In this document: piece after piece, positions 17,595 to 26,146 of the stretch
How positions within the stretch are numbered: position 1 is the first letter of the stretch
Layout of the letters: every line of letters starts with the position of its first letter
DNA from: M3007 sp043764095
GTDB lineage: Bacteria; Bacteroidota; Bacteroidia; Chitinophagales; Saprospiraceae
Direction: 5' to 3'
Assembly (NCBI GenBank): GCA_043764095.1
Contig: JAYUKX010000081.1
Coordinates: 74,839 to 138,838, forward strand
DNA: 64,000 bases
The notes under the pieces: generated by a model
The model's input: the letters and a program-made list of their open reading frames with translations, nothing else
Told to the model about the DNA's origin: nothing
Databases searched by the model: none
Made by a program: the position numbers and the translations under genes

Positions 17595-18062
17595 CTATAT
17601 TTTCTTAGCCAGCACCATCGCTTCCAATTCTTTTTTATACGCAATAACACGGCCTTGTAAATCCTGATCGGACACAGAAAGGATTTGAGCGGCTAAAATA
17701 CCTGCATTCCGTGCGCCATTCAGCGCAACCGTGGCCACAGGTACGCCTTCTGGCATTTGTAAAATAGAAAGAATGCTATCCCAACCATCTATCGAATTGG
17801 ACGATTTGACGGGTACACCGATCACAGGCAGCGGCGAAATAGCCGCAACCATACCCGGTAAATGCGCTGCACCACCTGCCCCCGCGATGATGACCGAAAT
17901 TCCACGGGTATGCGCTGTCTGCGCAAACTCGAACATACGTGTAGGCGTGCGGTGCGCCGAAACAATACTCATCTCAAAGGGAACTTGCAGGATATGAAGT
18001 ATGTCTGCTGCTTTTTGCATGACTGGAAGGTCCGAATCAGAACCCATAATTATTGCTACCAT
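17595..18062 (-). CDS. purE: N5-carboxyaminoimidazole ribonucleotide mutase
   Basis: 155-residue class I PurE of de novo purine synthesis, which converts N5-CAIR to CAIR. The motifs are MGSDSDLPVM at the start, SAHRTP (the catalytic His region), and AGAGGAAHLPGMVAA. The start MVAIIMGSDSD at 18062 fits the family; an in-frame ATG 6 codons earlier has no support. purK is not adjacent. It shares a 36-bp divergent control region with the lipoprotein gene at 18099. Confidence 0.95.
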   Translation of the reverse strand: MVAIIMGSDSDLPVMQKAADILHILQVPFEMSIVSAHRTPTRMFEFAQTAHTRGISVIIAGAGGAAHLPGMVAAISPLPVIGVPVKSSNSIDGWDSILSILQMPEGVPVATVALNGARNAGILAAQILSVSDQDLQGRVIAYKKELEAMVLAKKI

Positions 18063-18098
18063 AGTGCAAAGATGCAGCAAATCTATTACCTTCGCCCT

Positions 18099-18830
18099 AT
18101 GAAATTAGTAAATTTATTTTTTCTAGGCTTGAGCCTTATCGCTTGCAAAAGCAACAAAAAGAGTGATATTTCTATGCAAACAACAGAAAATCAATCACTT
18201 ATAATTCTCGAAACAACACCGTGCCGGGGATATTGCCCTGCCTATAAACTTGATTTTTTAGCCAATGGCATGGTGCATTACGAAGGGATTCGTTTTGTAG
18301 AAAAAATAGGCACAAGTTCTTTTCAACTTACCAATACTGAACTAATTTTACTCCGTAAAAAAATGGAAACTGCTAATTTATGGCAATATCCAGAGTCGTT
18401 TCCGGTTACTATTGCTGATGGCCCCGGTGCTAGTATTACAGTATATAATGGCAAAGCAGAAAAAACCATTCGAGGTTCTGTTGAACGTCCAAAGCCTATT
18501 CGCGATATGCAGGACTTTCTTGCAGGATTAGCGAAAGCGCATGGCTATAAATTGGAAAGTTTCAATCCTGATGACATTCCCGATAATTCCTCTAAAACAG
18601 AATTATTGGTCAAACTAAAACCGGAAATTAACGCCGGAAATTGGTTGCGCGATATCAATAAGGTTTCTAAAACCAACTTGAAACTCGTACGTCGCATTGG
18701 AGCAGATAATATTTGGGTCGTAGCCTTCGACGCGTCAAAATTTCAGCAAGACGATATTCTAACTTTGCTCAAAAGCCATGAACATGTGCTGGAAGCGCAA
18801 CTCAATCGCGAGGCAAAAGAAAGAGACTGA
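18099..18830 (+). CDS. DUF6438 lipoprotein
   Basis: 243 residues. MKLVNLFFLGLSLIACKSNKK is a lipoprotein signal with the lipobox Cys at about residue 16. A DUF6438 domain follows (ETTPCRGYCPAYKLDFLANG at about 40-60, with the conserved C-x3-C pair). The C-terminal part (about 165-240) is a second region with LLVKLKPEI...WLRDINKVSK, resembling inhibitor I9-like or repeat regions only weakly. An upstream in-frame extension overlaps purE and is not real. The stop is followed after 2 bp by a TTG-started membrane gene, so they are coupled. Confidence 0.78.
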   Translation: MKLVNLFFLGLSLIACKSNKKSDISMQTTENQSLIILETTPCRGYCPAYKLDFLANGMVHYEGIRFVEKIGTSSFQLTNTELILLRKKMETANLWQYPESFPVTIADGPGASITVYNGKAEKTIRGSVERPKPIRDMQDFLAGLAKAHGYKLESFNPDDIPDNSSKTELLVKLKPEINAGNWLRDINKVSKTNLKLVRRIGADNIWVVAFDASKFQQDDILTLLKSHEHVLEAQLNREAKERD

Positions 18831-18832
18831 TT

Positions 18833-19981
18833 TTGAAAAAAATATTTTTCTCCAAGACCGCGCTTTATATCGTTTTTACATTGGTTACTGTAGTGGCTAC
18901 TGTCCACAAAATGCTATTGGGCTTTAACCAAGACGGCTACAGCAAATACGAAAACTATCGCATTTTTAAATACGCTTGGCACTATTTTATTATAGGCCAA
19001 AACCCATATACTGGTCACCCCGAAACTTGGGATTTGTATAAATATAGTCCTGCTTTTTGTGTAGCAATGGCCCCCTTTTATGCAGTACCGGATTGGATTG
19101 GCTTAATTGTCTGGAATTTGACCAATGTACTCGCATTATTGGTCACTATATGCATACTGCCGGGTTTTTCGCCTCAAAAACGAATAATTATTGCTTGGTT
19201 TGTATTTCCTGAACTCATTATTGCTGTTCAAAGCGCGCAAAGCAATGCACTTATGGCTGCAATGTTCTTGCTCGGTTATATAGGATTAGAGCATAAAAAG
19301 AGTTTTGCAGCGGCGGGGTGGATAATGAGTAGTGCCTTTATTAAAATATTTGGTATTTTTGCCGCGTTTTTGGCGGTATTTTACCCAAAGCAATGGAAGT
19401 CTTTTGGTATTTCGATAATAATTTGGGGGCTGGTGTTTGCCTTGTTTCCCATAGTATTCACAGGCTGGCCACACTTAAAACAACTGTACTTTTGGTGGTG
19501 GGAATTACTCCGCAACGACCATTCGGCCTCCACAGGGCTTTCGGTTTCGGGTTGGTTACATACTTGGTTTGGTTTGCAACCACCAAAGTTTTGGATCACA
19601 TCCATTGGCTTGTCGATTCAGTTATTGGCGGTTGTGGTGCAAGCCTATCGAAAACAATCCGTCATACCTATTTTGTCCAGTTTGTTGATTTGGGTAGTTA
19701 TTTTTAATCATAAAGCCGAATCACCGACTTTTATTATTGCAGTAACAGGCGCAGCAATTTGGTATTTTTCCATCAAAAATCCAAAAGTAAGTGATCAATT
19801 ACTATTGTGGATAGCATTTTTTCTGGCGTCGATCACACCAACAGATTTGTTCCCAAGGTCATTATTTAACCAATGGGTGCAACCATATACATTAAAAGCA
19901 GTACCGTTTATCGTAATATGGGCGGTCATTATGATTGATATTTTTAGGAATGAGCAACGAACTGATTTGGAAGTTTCTTAA
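18833..19981 (+). CDS. GT87/DUF2029-type multi-pass membrane glycosyltransferase
   Basis: 382-residue inner-membrane protein with about ten hydrophobic segments. It shows the DUF2029/GT87 pattern: an early periplasmic loop DGYSKYENYRIF with aromatic residues, GQNPYTGHPETWDLYKYSPAFC, and the conserved QSAQSNALMAAMFLLGY. Such enzymes use polyprenyl-phosphate sugars. Translation starts at TTG, 2 bp after the lipoprotein stop. The 3' end overlaps the next gene (GtrA) by about 30 bp, a pairing often seen in polyprenol-linked sugar transfer. Confidence 0.8.
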   Translation: MKKIFFSKTALYIVFTLVTVVATVHKMLLGFNQDGYSKYENYRIFKYAWHYFIIGQNPYTGHPETWDLYKYSPAFCVAMAPFYAVPDWIGLIVWNLTNVLALLVTICILPGFSPQKRIIIAWFVFPELIIAVQSAQSNALMAAMFLLGYIGLEHKKSFAAAGWIMSSAFIKIFGIFAAFLAVFYPKQWKSFGISIIIWGLVFALFPIVFTGWPHLKQLYFWWWELLRNDHSASTGLSVSGWLHTWFGLQPPKFWITSIGLSIQLLAVVVQAYRKQSVIPILSSLLIWVVIFNHKAESPTFIIAVTGAAIWYFSIKNPKVSDQLLLWIAFFLASITPTDLFPRSLFNQWVQPYTLKAVPFIVIWAVIMIDIFRNEQRTDLEVS

Positions 19982-20333
19982 ATTTGGAGTAGTGGGGTTT
20001 TCTGGCGTTTTTGTCGACTTTGGCATCACCTGGATGCTAAAAGAAAAACTACGCGTCAATCCTTATGCGGCCAATAGCACGGGGTTTGTGGCCGCTGTAT
20101 TTAGTAATTTTATACTCAACCGAATGTGGACATTTCAAAACCACGACCCACATGTTGCCATTCAATTTGGCAAATTTGCGGGTATCGCAACGGTAGGTTT
20201 GGTCATGAATAATGGTATTATCTATTTACTGACCGAGCGATTCAAAATTAATTTTTATTTGGCAAAACTTATTGCGACGGGCGTAGTAATGATTTGGAAC
20301 TTTTGGGCAAATATTACATTTACTTTTAAATAA
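19950..20333 (+). CDS. GtrA-family membrane protein
   Basis: 127 residues with four membrane helices and the GtrA pattern KFGVVGFSGVFVDFGITWML and FVAAVFSNFILNRMWTF. GtrA-like proteins are thought to flip or position polyprenyl-phosphate-linked sugars. It starts inside the GT87-like gene (MSNELIWKF at 19950), and the two form an overlapping operon that could glycosylate surface polymers. Alternative start at 19935. Confidence 0.85.
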   Translation: MSNELIWKFLKFGVVGFSGVFVDFGITWMLKEKLRVNPYAANSTGFVAAVFSNFILNRMWTFQNHDPHVAIQFGKFAGIATVGLVMNNGIIYLLTERFKINFYLAKLIATGVVMIWNFWANITFTFK

Positions 20334-20352
20334 CAACTGTCCCCTTTTTGGT

Positions 20353-21036
20353 TTAGGCGGCTGTAATTTCTATGGCAATTGTCCACAAGAAAGGTTTGAT
20401 ATCCTCTTCTGTACTTTTGTAGATACCCATATACAATTGATAGTGGATGACTAGCCCATTTTTGTCCAATTTCCCCTTGGTAACCACTACATTTTCAGTT
20501 TGCCACTCAAATGGTTCTATAAAAAGTTGGGCTTTAAAATCAACTTCTTTTTGCCCATAAGCCTTATACATGGCTTCTTTGGCCGTCCAAAATAAGTGCA
20601 TCAAGATGAGTTGTTCTGAATGTGCTTTTCTTTCTACCCATTCAAACTCGTCTGGACGCATAAATTTAGGCGCAATACGCGGCATTTTTTCCACTATTAC
20701 CTGAATATCGCAACCACAATCCTTATCCGTCAATAAAGCCGCAACCATGCCTTGAGAATGAGATAAAGAGCAAAATTGTGCAGTTCCGCCTACAAAAAAA
20801 GGTTTTGAATACGTGTTTTTAGCCAAAGGCATGCGTACTTGTTCCCCTGTTAATTGGTGTAATAACCAACGGCTCGCCAGCCATTCTTTTGTCCTTAGCG
20901 TGTTACGATGCTGCTGTAATTCCGATATTTCATCGGCAGAAAGCGGGAGGCCGTCCCGAAAGAACGCCTCCCCCTCACTGATATGCCAAGCAGCAAACCG
21001 CAAGTTTTCATCAATATTTCGCGAAAACAATAACAT
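20353..21036 (-). CDS. 4'-phosphopantetheinyl transferase
   Basis: 227-residue Sfp/AcpT-type enzyme that attaches phosphopantetheine to carrier proteins. Motifs: TKEWLASRWLL (about 49-59), FCSLSHSQGMVAALL (88-102), GCDIQ with the metal-binding Asp110, and FWTAKEAMYKAYG (149-161). The ATG overlaps the pckA stop as TAATG, so translation is coupled to pckA. No NRPS/PKS or ACP is nearby; the partner may be the fatty-acid ACP. Confidence 0.88.
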   Translation of the reverse strand: MLLFSRNIDENLRFAAWHISEGEAFFRDGLPLSADEISELQQHRNTLRTKEWLASRWLLHQLTGEQVRMPLAKNTYSKPFFVGGTAQFCSLSHSQGMVAALLTDKDCGCDIQVIVEKMPRIAPKFMRPDEFEWVERKAHSEQLILMHLFWTAKEAMYKAYGQKEVDFKAQLFIEPFEWQTENVVVTKGKLDKNGLVIHYQLYMGIYKSTEEDIKPFLWTIAIEITAA

Positions 21037-22652
21037 TAGATGCTAGGCCCTGCTCCAATAATTTCAGGCGCAGTCCCGATTTCAAACTTTTTAAAATTAT
21101 CAATAAATTCTTTTGCCAAACCTTTTGCTTGAGCATCGTATGCGTTTTTGTCGGCCCAAGTATTGCGTGGATTGAGCAGATTTTCAGGCACATTGGGGCA
21201 AGTAGTCGGCATTTCTACGCCAAAAATGGGATGTTTTATAAAATCAATTTTATCCAATTCACCATTGAGTGCAGCAGTTATCATGGCACGGGTATAGGAT
21301 AATTTCATCCTTGAGCCTACGCCATAAGCACCGCCACTCCAGCCAGTATTGATTAACCAAACTGTTGCTTTGCTTTTGCGCAGTTTTTTACCCAATAATT
21401 CAGCATAAGCGGAGGGGTGCAATGGCAAAAATGGTGCGCCAAAACAGGCAGAAAATGTTGTTTTGGGTTCTTTTATACCCATTTCTGTACCCGCTACTTT
21501 AGCCGTATAGCCACTCATAAAGTGGTACATGGCTTGTTCCGCATTCAACTTCGAAATAGGCGGTAGTACGCCGTAAGCATCGCAAGTGAGGAAAAAAATG
21601 TGCTTGGGTGCTCCTTGTGCATTGCTCGGCGAAACTATATTCTCGATATGACTAATGGGGTACGATACCCTTGTGTTTTCGGTAATACTGCGGTCGGAAA
21701 AATCCACGTGACGGGTATCGGCTTCAAAGACGATATTTTCCAGCAATGCCCCATGCCGAATCGCCTTATAGATATCCGGCTCTTTTTCCAAAGTAAGATC
21801 AATGGCCTTTGCGTAACAGCCTCCTTCGAAATTAAACACTTCTGAATCCGTCCAAGCATGTTCATCATCACCAATTAACCGACGATTAGGATCGGCCGAC
21901 AAAGTGGTCTTACCAGTACCCGACAAGCCAAAAAACAAGGAAATATCGCCTTTTGCTCCCACATTTGCGGAGCAGTGCATAGGTAAGGCTTCATTAGCAC
22001 GTACGGGCAGTACAAAATTAATGACAGAGAAAATGCCTTTTTTAATTTCGCCAGTGTATCCCGTTCCTCCAATCAATAACCTTTTCTTTTTAAAATTGAC
22101 AATCGCAAAATTACCTTGTCGTGTGCCGTCTTCCGCGGGGATGGCTTTCAAGCCCGGAACACATAATACCGTCCAATGTGGATCAAAGCCCTCCAACTCC
22201 TCAGCAGCAGGTTGGATAAACATGTTAGATACGAATTGGCTGCTCCAAGGATATTCTGTGATAATACGAATCCGCATGTGGAACAATTCTTCTTGTGATG
22301 CACATGCTTTTACATCGCGCACGTACAATTCTTTTTTGCGCAAATAGGTACATGCTTTGCGCCACAATTGGTCAAATTTCTTGGCCTCGAATGGGATATT
22401 TACTTTACCCCAATGTACTTTTTTCTCCGAAATACTGTCTTTGACGATAAAACGGTCTTCCGGCGATCGCCCTGTAAAATCACCTGTATGGATGACCAAG
22501 GCTCCTGTATCCGCGAGTTGCCCCATGTTTTTCTGGATGCTGTGCTCGATCAATGCTTCGGGCGACAAATTCCAATACGCTGTTTTGTACCCTTTGATGC
22601 CCAAATCGGCAAGTGCATCGGGGCTAGTTTGTACTAATTTTGTAGTTGACAT
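21036..22652 (-). CDS. pckA: Phosphoenolpyruvate carboxykinase (ATP)
   Basis: 538-residue gluconeogenic enzyme that forms PEP from oxaloacetate with ATP. It has the P-loop GLSGTGKT (242-249) and HTGDFTGRSPEDRF at the N terminus. HCSANVGAKGDISLFFG, the DDEHAW metal/substrate region and the GTEMGIKEP/NTGWSGG segments agree with an active ATP-type enzyme. It is first in an operon with the phosphopantetheinyl transferase. A good promoter lies 157-189 bp upstream, giving a leader of about 150 bases. Confidence 0.96.
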   Translation of the reverse strand: MSTTKLVQTSPDALADLGIKGYKTAYWNLSPEALIEHSIQKNMGQLADTGALVIHTGDFTGRSPEDRFIVKDSISEKKVHWGKVNIPFEAKKFDQLWRKACTYLRKKELYVRDVKACASQEELFHMRIRIITEYPWSSQFVSNMFIQPAAEELEGFDPHWTVLCVPGLKAIPAEDGTRQGNFAIVNFKKKRLLIGGTGYTGEIKKGIFSVINFVLPVRANEALPMHCSANVGAKGDISLFFGLSGTGKTTLSADPNRRLIGDDEHAWTDSEVFNFEGGCYAKAIDLTLEKEPDIYKAIRHGALLENIVFEADTRHVDFSDRSITENTRVSYPISHIENIVSPSNAQGAPKHIFFLTCDAYGVLPPISKLNAEQAMYHFMSGYTAKVAGTEMGIKEPKTTFSACFGAPFLPLHPSAYAELLGKKLRKSKATVWLINTGWSGGAYGVGSRMKLSYTRAMITAALNGELDKIDFIKHPIFGVEMPTTCPNVPENLLNPRNTWADKNAYDAQAKGLAKEFIDNFKKFEIGTAPEIIGAGPSI

Positions 22653-22808
22653 AAAATAGTGGTGGTGGTGGTGTGGTTTGGTTAGTCTGGTAAATCAAGA
22701 ATTAGTTGGTTAGAAAAACGAGCAGTTGAAATATCATTTCTACCGAACATTTTTCTAAACATAGCATCTTCTTTTCAAATACCAAAAAAATAGTAGGAGA
22801 TTACGGCG

Positions 22809-22841
22809 CAAAGATAGTTCAAAACTGAATTTTTTAGTCAA
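22809..22841 (-). promoter_or_regulatory. Promoter of pckA
   Basis: Minus strand TTGAC (-33, TTG at 22839-22841), 22 bp, TATCTTTG (-7, 22809-22816). One of the best Bacteroidota-type promoters in the window. The rest of the 403-bp gap up to 23055 holds only this and the terminator at 22971. Confidence 0.7.
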
Positions 22842-22970
22842 GTATTAACAAAGGAGCAATAAAACAACAACCAAGTGAGGGACTGAGTAACCCTAATGAT
22901 TCCCACGTGGAAAAAAAATAAAAATGGGCGTAGTAGATATTAGAAATTTACAGAAATCACCTCCACGAAA

Positions 22971-23006
22971 AAGGGCAAATATCTACCAAAATAGATACTT
23001 GCCCTT
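22971..23006 (-). terminator. Terminator after the first DUF2147 gene
   Basis: AAGGGCAAATATCTA and TAGATACTTGCCCTT pair around a six-base loop. On the minus strand the stem is followed by TTTTTC, a usual intrinsic terminator. Confidence 0.82.
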
Positions 23007-23055
23007 TATTTAAGATTATGTAATCTTTATTTATCTCAAAAAAATAAATACAATA

Positions 23056-23535
23056 TTACTCAACCCTAGTCCAATACTGTGTACGGTAATAAAAGCCAAC
23101 ATAACCACGGACAACCAGTGTATTTGGATCGCCGTCTTTCAACCACATTTCACAATGGTACCATCTACCGCGAGTGGAATCTAGGATTTGGCCACCTTGG
23201 AAGTAGCCACCTTTTAAGATCATTTTTTCTACGACCACCATATTCAGTAATGGCTGATCTTTTAAGTCTCCTGGACAAACATCACAACGTTTGTCTTCTG
23301 ACATCCGAAGTAATTTGACTACCTTTCCAAAAATACGACCATCGCGTTCGAACAATTGAACATGGCTACGAGGTTCTTTATCGTAATCATCAACAACCAT
23401 CCACTTGCCAGTAATATCAGGCATCGTGTTATTTAGTGTCGGTACTTCTGTAAGATCGGTAGTAACTTGGCTATCTTGCGCGAAAGTATTCAATGCAAAT
23501 AATAGGCAGAAAGCCGATAAAATAATTTTTCTCAT
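23056..23535 (-). CDS. DUF2147 secreted protein (paralogue A)
   Basis: 159 residues: signal peptide (MRKIILSAFCLLFALNTFAQ), a short linker, then a DUF2147 domain. Visible blocks: GKWMVVDDYDKE, GKVVKLLR, the C-x2-C pair CDVCPGD, LLNMVVVEKM, GGQILDSTRGRWYHCEMWL and YYRTQYW. DUF2147 proteins are small periplasmic or outer-surface beta proteins of unknown role. It is a neighbour and homologue of 23743-24162, with a promoter of its own. The start at 23535 is set by the signal peptide. Confidence 0.85.
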   Translation of the reverse strand: MRKIILSAFCLLFALNTFAQDSQVTTDLTEVPTLNNTMPDITGKWMVVDDYDKEPRSHVQLFERDGRIFGKVVKLLRMSEDKRCDVCPGDLKDQPLLNMVVVEKMILKGGYFQGGQILDSTRGRWYHCEMWLKDGDPNTLVVRGYVGFYYRTQYWTRVE

Positions 23536-23627
23536 TTCGATAACAAAAATCAGTTCTGTATGATAAGGATGTATATCTAACCAATGAGGGGCGGGTAACA
23601 TGGATTAAAATAAAATTAATAATAGCA

Positions 23628-23661
23628 CAAAACTACATTAACCCTTATCCACACTTTACAA
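23628..23661 (-). promoter_or_regulatory. Promoter of DUF2147 paralogue A
   Basis: Minus strand TTG (23659-23661), 23 bp, TAGTTTTG (23628-23635). Confidence 0.5.
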
Positions 23662-23742
23662 TATTTCTACTGTCTGCCTTTATATACCCTTGAAAGTAGG
23701 TTTAACTCCCCTGTTTGAAAACCGAACCGAAATTTTATTACC

Positions 23743-24162
23743 TTATTGTACGCGATACCAATACTGTGTACGATAAAACACGCCCACAAAACCACGCACT
23801 ACCAGCACGTTAGGGTCGCCATCTTTTAGCCACATTTTACAGTTATACCACTTGCCTTTTTCTGGGTCAAGGATCTTGCCACCTTGAAAATAACCGTCTT
23901 GGATTTTCATGTTTTCAACAATCACCATATTCAGGATTGGCTTATCTTTTCGTTCGCCAGGACAAGCATCGCATTTTTTATCCTGACCGGATTTTAACAA
24001 TTTAGTAATCTTCCCTGATAAATAGCCACCGCTTTCTGTCAATTCGACATAACTCTTTGCTTCATTGGTTTCGTCGTCTATGGTCTTCCAAGTACCAGTC
24101 ACTTGGGCATTTAACTGCGTCATTAAAAATAATACGAGAACTGAAAACAATACTTTTTTCAT
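23743..24162 (-). CDS. DUF2147 secreted protein (paralogue B)
   Basis: 139 residues with a signal peptide (about 1-19, ending LNAQ) and a DUF2147 domain with CDACPGE, ILNMVIVENM, GGKILDPEKGKWYNCKMWL and FYRTQYWYRV. It is clearly homologous to paralogue A along its full domain, but shorter at the N-terminal linker. The genes are tandem and separated by about 200 bp with separate promoters. A TACCTTTG box at 24239-24246 lies 77 bp upstream. Confidence 0.86.
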   Translation of the reverse strand: MKKVLFSVLVLFLMTQLNAQVTGTWKTIDDETNEAKSYVELTESGGYLSGKITKLLKSGQDKKCDACPGERKDKPILNMVIVENMKIQDGYFQGGKILDPEKGKWYNCKMWLKDGDPNVLVVRGFVGVFYRTQYWYRVQ

Positions 24163-24238
24163 AGTGTAAAAATGATTGATAATGATAGTGATGCATTAAT
24201 ACAGAGAGGTTAGGCAGATTAGATAATTTCGACATACA

Positions 24239-24246
24239 CAAAGGTA
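24239..24246 (-). promoter_or_regulatory. -7 box of DUF2147 paralogue B
   Basis: Minus-strand TACCTTTG, with a TTG 24 bp upstream (24271-24273), slightly wide spacing. Confidence 0.4.
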
Positions 24247-24286
24247 TTGGACTTATTTATCTAACCCACCCAACTATCGCCTAAAA

Positions 24287-24397
24287 TTACGCTTTCTTCC
24301 TCTTGGCAGCGCGCATTTTTGAAGGATTCGGCCTAGATTTACCGAAAGAACCGCGCGTGATTTTACCGCGTTTTGTTCTAAAATCTCCTCTACCCAT
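24287..24397 (-). CDS. 30S ribosomal protein bTHX
   Basis: A 36-residue, very basic protein: MGRGDFRTKRGKIT then RGSFGKSRPNPSK and the tail MRAAKRKKA. It matches the THX family (opening MGKGDxxTKRGKIxxGTxGxxRP), a small peptide bound in the head of the 30S subunit and found in Thermus and Bacteroidota. It has its own strong promoter (24435-24467) and is transcribed alone between the DUF2147 pair and a divergent HAD-like gene. Identification rests on the sequence pattern and size. Confidence 0.9.
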   Translation of the reverse strand: MGRGDFRTKRGKITRGSFGKSRPNPSKMRAAKRKKA

Positions 24398-24434
24398 AAT
24401 GTGTAAATTTAATAGTAATGTTAGAAATGAGCGG

Positions 24435-24467
24435 CAAAAATACAACAATAAATAACGGTTAAACAAA
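24435..24467 (-). promoter_or_regulatory. Promoter of the bTHX gene
   Basis: Minus strand TTTG (24464-24467), 21 bp, TATTTTTG (24435-24442), an essentially consensus Bacteroidota promoter 38 bp before the ATG. Confidence 0.7.
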
Positions 24468-24653
24468 TAAGCAATGAGATTTTAATAAAGGTGCGATTTT
24501 GGGGAGGCGTTTTTGTCACTATTAAGGCATGAAGAGGGCGTTTAGTGGAGCCAAACAACCGATGAATAACGAAAAGAGAGGCAAAATAAGGACGCCAAAA
24601 TTGTACTTTTATTAAAATGTCATTGCTTTATCTCGGAATATTGATTTTGTTTG

Positions 24654-24661
24654 TACCTTTG
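24654..24661 (+). promoter_or_regulatory. -7 box of the HAD-like gene
   Basis: TACCTTTG 15 bases before the ATG at 24677. It lies inside a longer in-frame reading from 24617 and so favours the later start. Confidence 0.45.
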
Positions 24662-24676
24662 CGTAAATTTTACACC

Positions 24677-25117
24677 ATGACTTCTTTACAACACGCCGAA
24701 GAGGCACTTAGCGAAGCGTTCAATCAGAAAGGTGAAAGGATTAGTCCTGTACTACCCGAGCACATAAAAAATTTCTTGATTGATATTGATGGTACAGTCT
24801 GCGACGACGTACCTAATGAGGAACCTGAAAGAATGGGTACGGTACTCCCCTACCCCGATGCATTGGCCATATTGAATAAATGGTATGAAGAAGGCCACGT
24901 TATTTTCTTTTTTACCAGCCGAACTGAAGCACATCGTCCAGTAACGGAAGAGTGGCTCAATCGTCATGGATTCAAATACCATGGGATTTTATTTGGCAAA
25001 CCACGCGGAGGAAACTACCATTGGATCGACAATCATATTGTTCGTGCTACAAGGTTTAAAGGCAAATTTACTGATTTAGTGGTGCAAAATCGCGAAATTG
25101 AGGTTTTTTCCGAATAA
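24677..25117 (+). CDS. HAD-like hydrolase (Bacteroidota family often misnamed phosphoheptose isomerase)
   Basis: 146-residue cytosolic protein. FLIDIDGTVCDD is the HAD motif I (both Asp present), FFFTSR fits motif II, and GKPRGGNYHWIDNH supplies a conserved Lys and acidic region. A very conserved Bacteroidota family carries the label phosphoheptose isomerase in databases, but the sequence is HAD-like and not SIS-fold GmhA. The substrate is unknown. Its stop overlaps the next reading frame, whose true start is probably 25158, giving a 40-bp gap. Confidence 0.75.
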   Translation: MTSLQHAEEALSEAFNQKGERISPVLPEHIKNFLIDIDGTVCDDVPNEEPERMGTVLPYPDALAILNKWYEEGHVIFFFTSRTEAHRPVTEEWLNRHGFKYHGILFGKPRGGNYHWIDNHIVRATRFKGKFTDLVVQNREIEVFSE

Positions 25118-25157
25118 ATTTTTAATATTTTCTATAAATGAACGTTCTTTGCGTCCT

Positions 25158-26069
25158 ATGCAAGAACGTTCATTTGTATTTACCGCCCTAATATTTGCGC
25201 TTGTCGCTACTAGTTTCTCTATTGCTTGTCATCGTTGTACTCCTGCATCGAAGGCAAAAGCATCTGCCAGTATTGAATCAGATTTTAAGATTCCATACAA
25301 TTTAGAAACACCCAGTCTATATATTCCTTTAAAAGACATTAGTCTCCAAGAAATTTCAGGGCTGAGTGCTACCCCTGAAAAGAACATATTCTGTAGTATT
25401 TCTGATGAAAAAGGTGAATTTTATCTGCTTGATTTAAAAGATAGTGGCAAAATAACACGAAGGGTCACTTTTAAGGAAAAAGGTGATTTTGAGGGTATTG
25501 AAATGGTTGGCGAAGTGGTTTATGCCATCAAAAGTAATGGCAACCTCTATGAAATTTCAAACTGGAAAAACAATGATGCGCCTATAATCAAGGAGTATCC
25601 ATTAGATATAGAGGGGACTCATGATATTGAAGGACTTAGTTTTGATAAAAAGCGAAATATGCTATTGATCGGAAGTAAAGAAGATCCCGAATCTGATACT
25701 AAACGCTTTATTTGGGGCTTTGACTTAACAACCAAGCAATTGATTCAGCCGCCATTATACTCAATTAACCCTAATGATATTGATGCTATTGTTGCGATCA
25801 CAGAAGATGATAAATCAAGACACTTTAGTACTTCAGGCGTTGCAATCCAACCAATTTCAGGTGATTTATACTTGATTTCAACTGCATTAAAACGGTTGGC
25901 GATTATGGACTACGCCACTGGCCAGATCAAGGCTTCTGTGAGAATTAATAAAGATATTTTGCAACAACCAGAAGGTATTGCTTTTGATACCGAAGGCAAT
26001 TTGTACATTAGTTCCGAAGCAAAAAAAGGCGAAGCAGCCATTGCTATTTTTAATTTGCTTAAACTCTAA
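25158..26069 (+). CDS. SdiA-regulated (YjiK-like) lipoprotein, beta-propeller
   Basis: 303 residues. The signal peptide has a lipobox-like FSIAC, so it is probably a lipoprotein. The body is a SdiA-regulated/YjiK-type beta-propeller: LQEISGLSATPEKNIFCSISDEKGEFYLLDL, GDFEGIEMVGEVVYAIKSNGNLYEIS, HDIEGLSFDKKRNMLLIG and QPEGIAFDTEGNLYISSE. The repeating DxEGI/xGL blades are typical. Some related proteins are phytase- or esterase-like; activity is not shown. The start is taken at 25158 because it gives a proper signal peptide. Confidence 0.78.
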   Translation: MQERSFVFTALIFALVATSFSIACHRCTPASKAKASASIESDFKIPYNLETPSLYIPLKDISLQEISGLSATPEKNIFCSISDEKGEFYLLDLKDSGKITRRVTFKEKGDFEGIEMVGEVVYAIKSNGNLYEISNWKNNDAPIIKEYPLDIEGTHDIEGLSFDKKRNMLLIGSKEDPESDTKRFIWGFDLTTKQLIQPPLYSINPNDIDAIVAITEDDKSRHFSTSGVAIQPISGDLYLISTALKRLAIMDYATGQIKASVRINKDILQQPEGIAFDTEGNLYISSEAKKGEAAIAIFNLLKL

Positions 26070-26146
26070 TTTTTTTTTACTGTTAATATACAGCCTCTAT
26101 GTCAGGGGCTGTAACTTTACGCCCGCTTTTAAAGCATTTCTATCTT

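Noticed and set aside
17862..18098. N-terminal extension of the DUF6438 lipoprotein
   Set aside because: It would overlap purE antisense and destroy the lipoprotein signal; the ATG at 18099 gives a good lipobox.
21600..22637. Several plus-strand readings within pckA
   Set aside because: All are shadows of the strongly conserved PckA frame.
26090..26112. Terminator between the YjiK-like gene and sucB
   Set aside because: Only six-base arms (ACAGCC/GGCTGT) and no T run after it; too weak.
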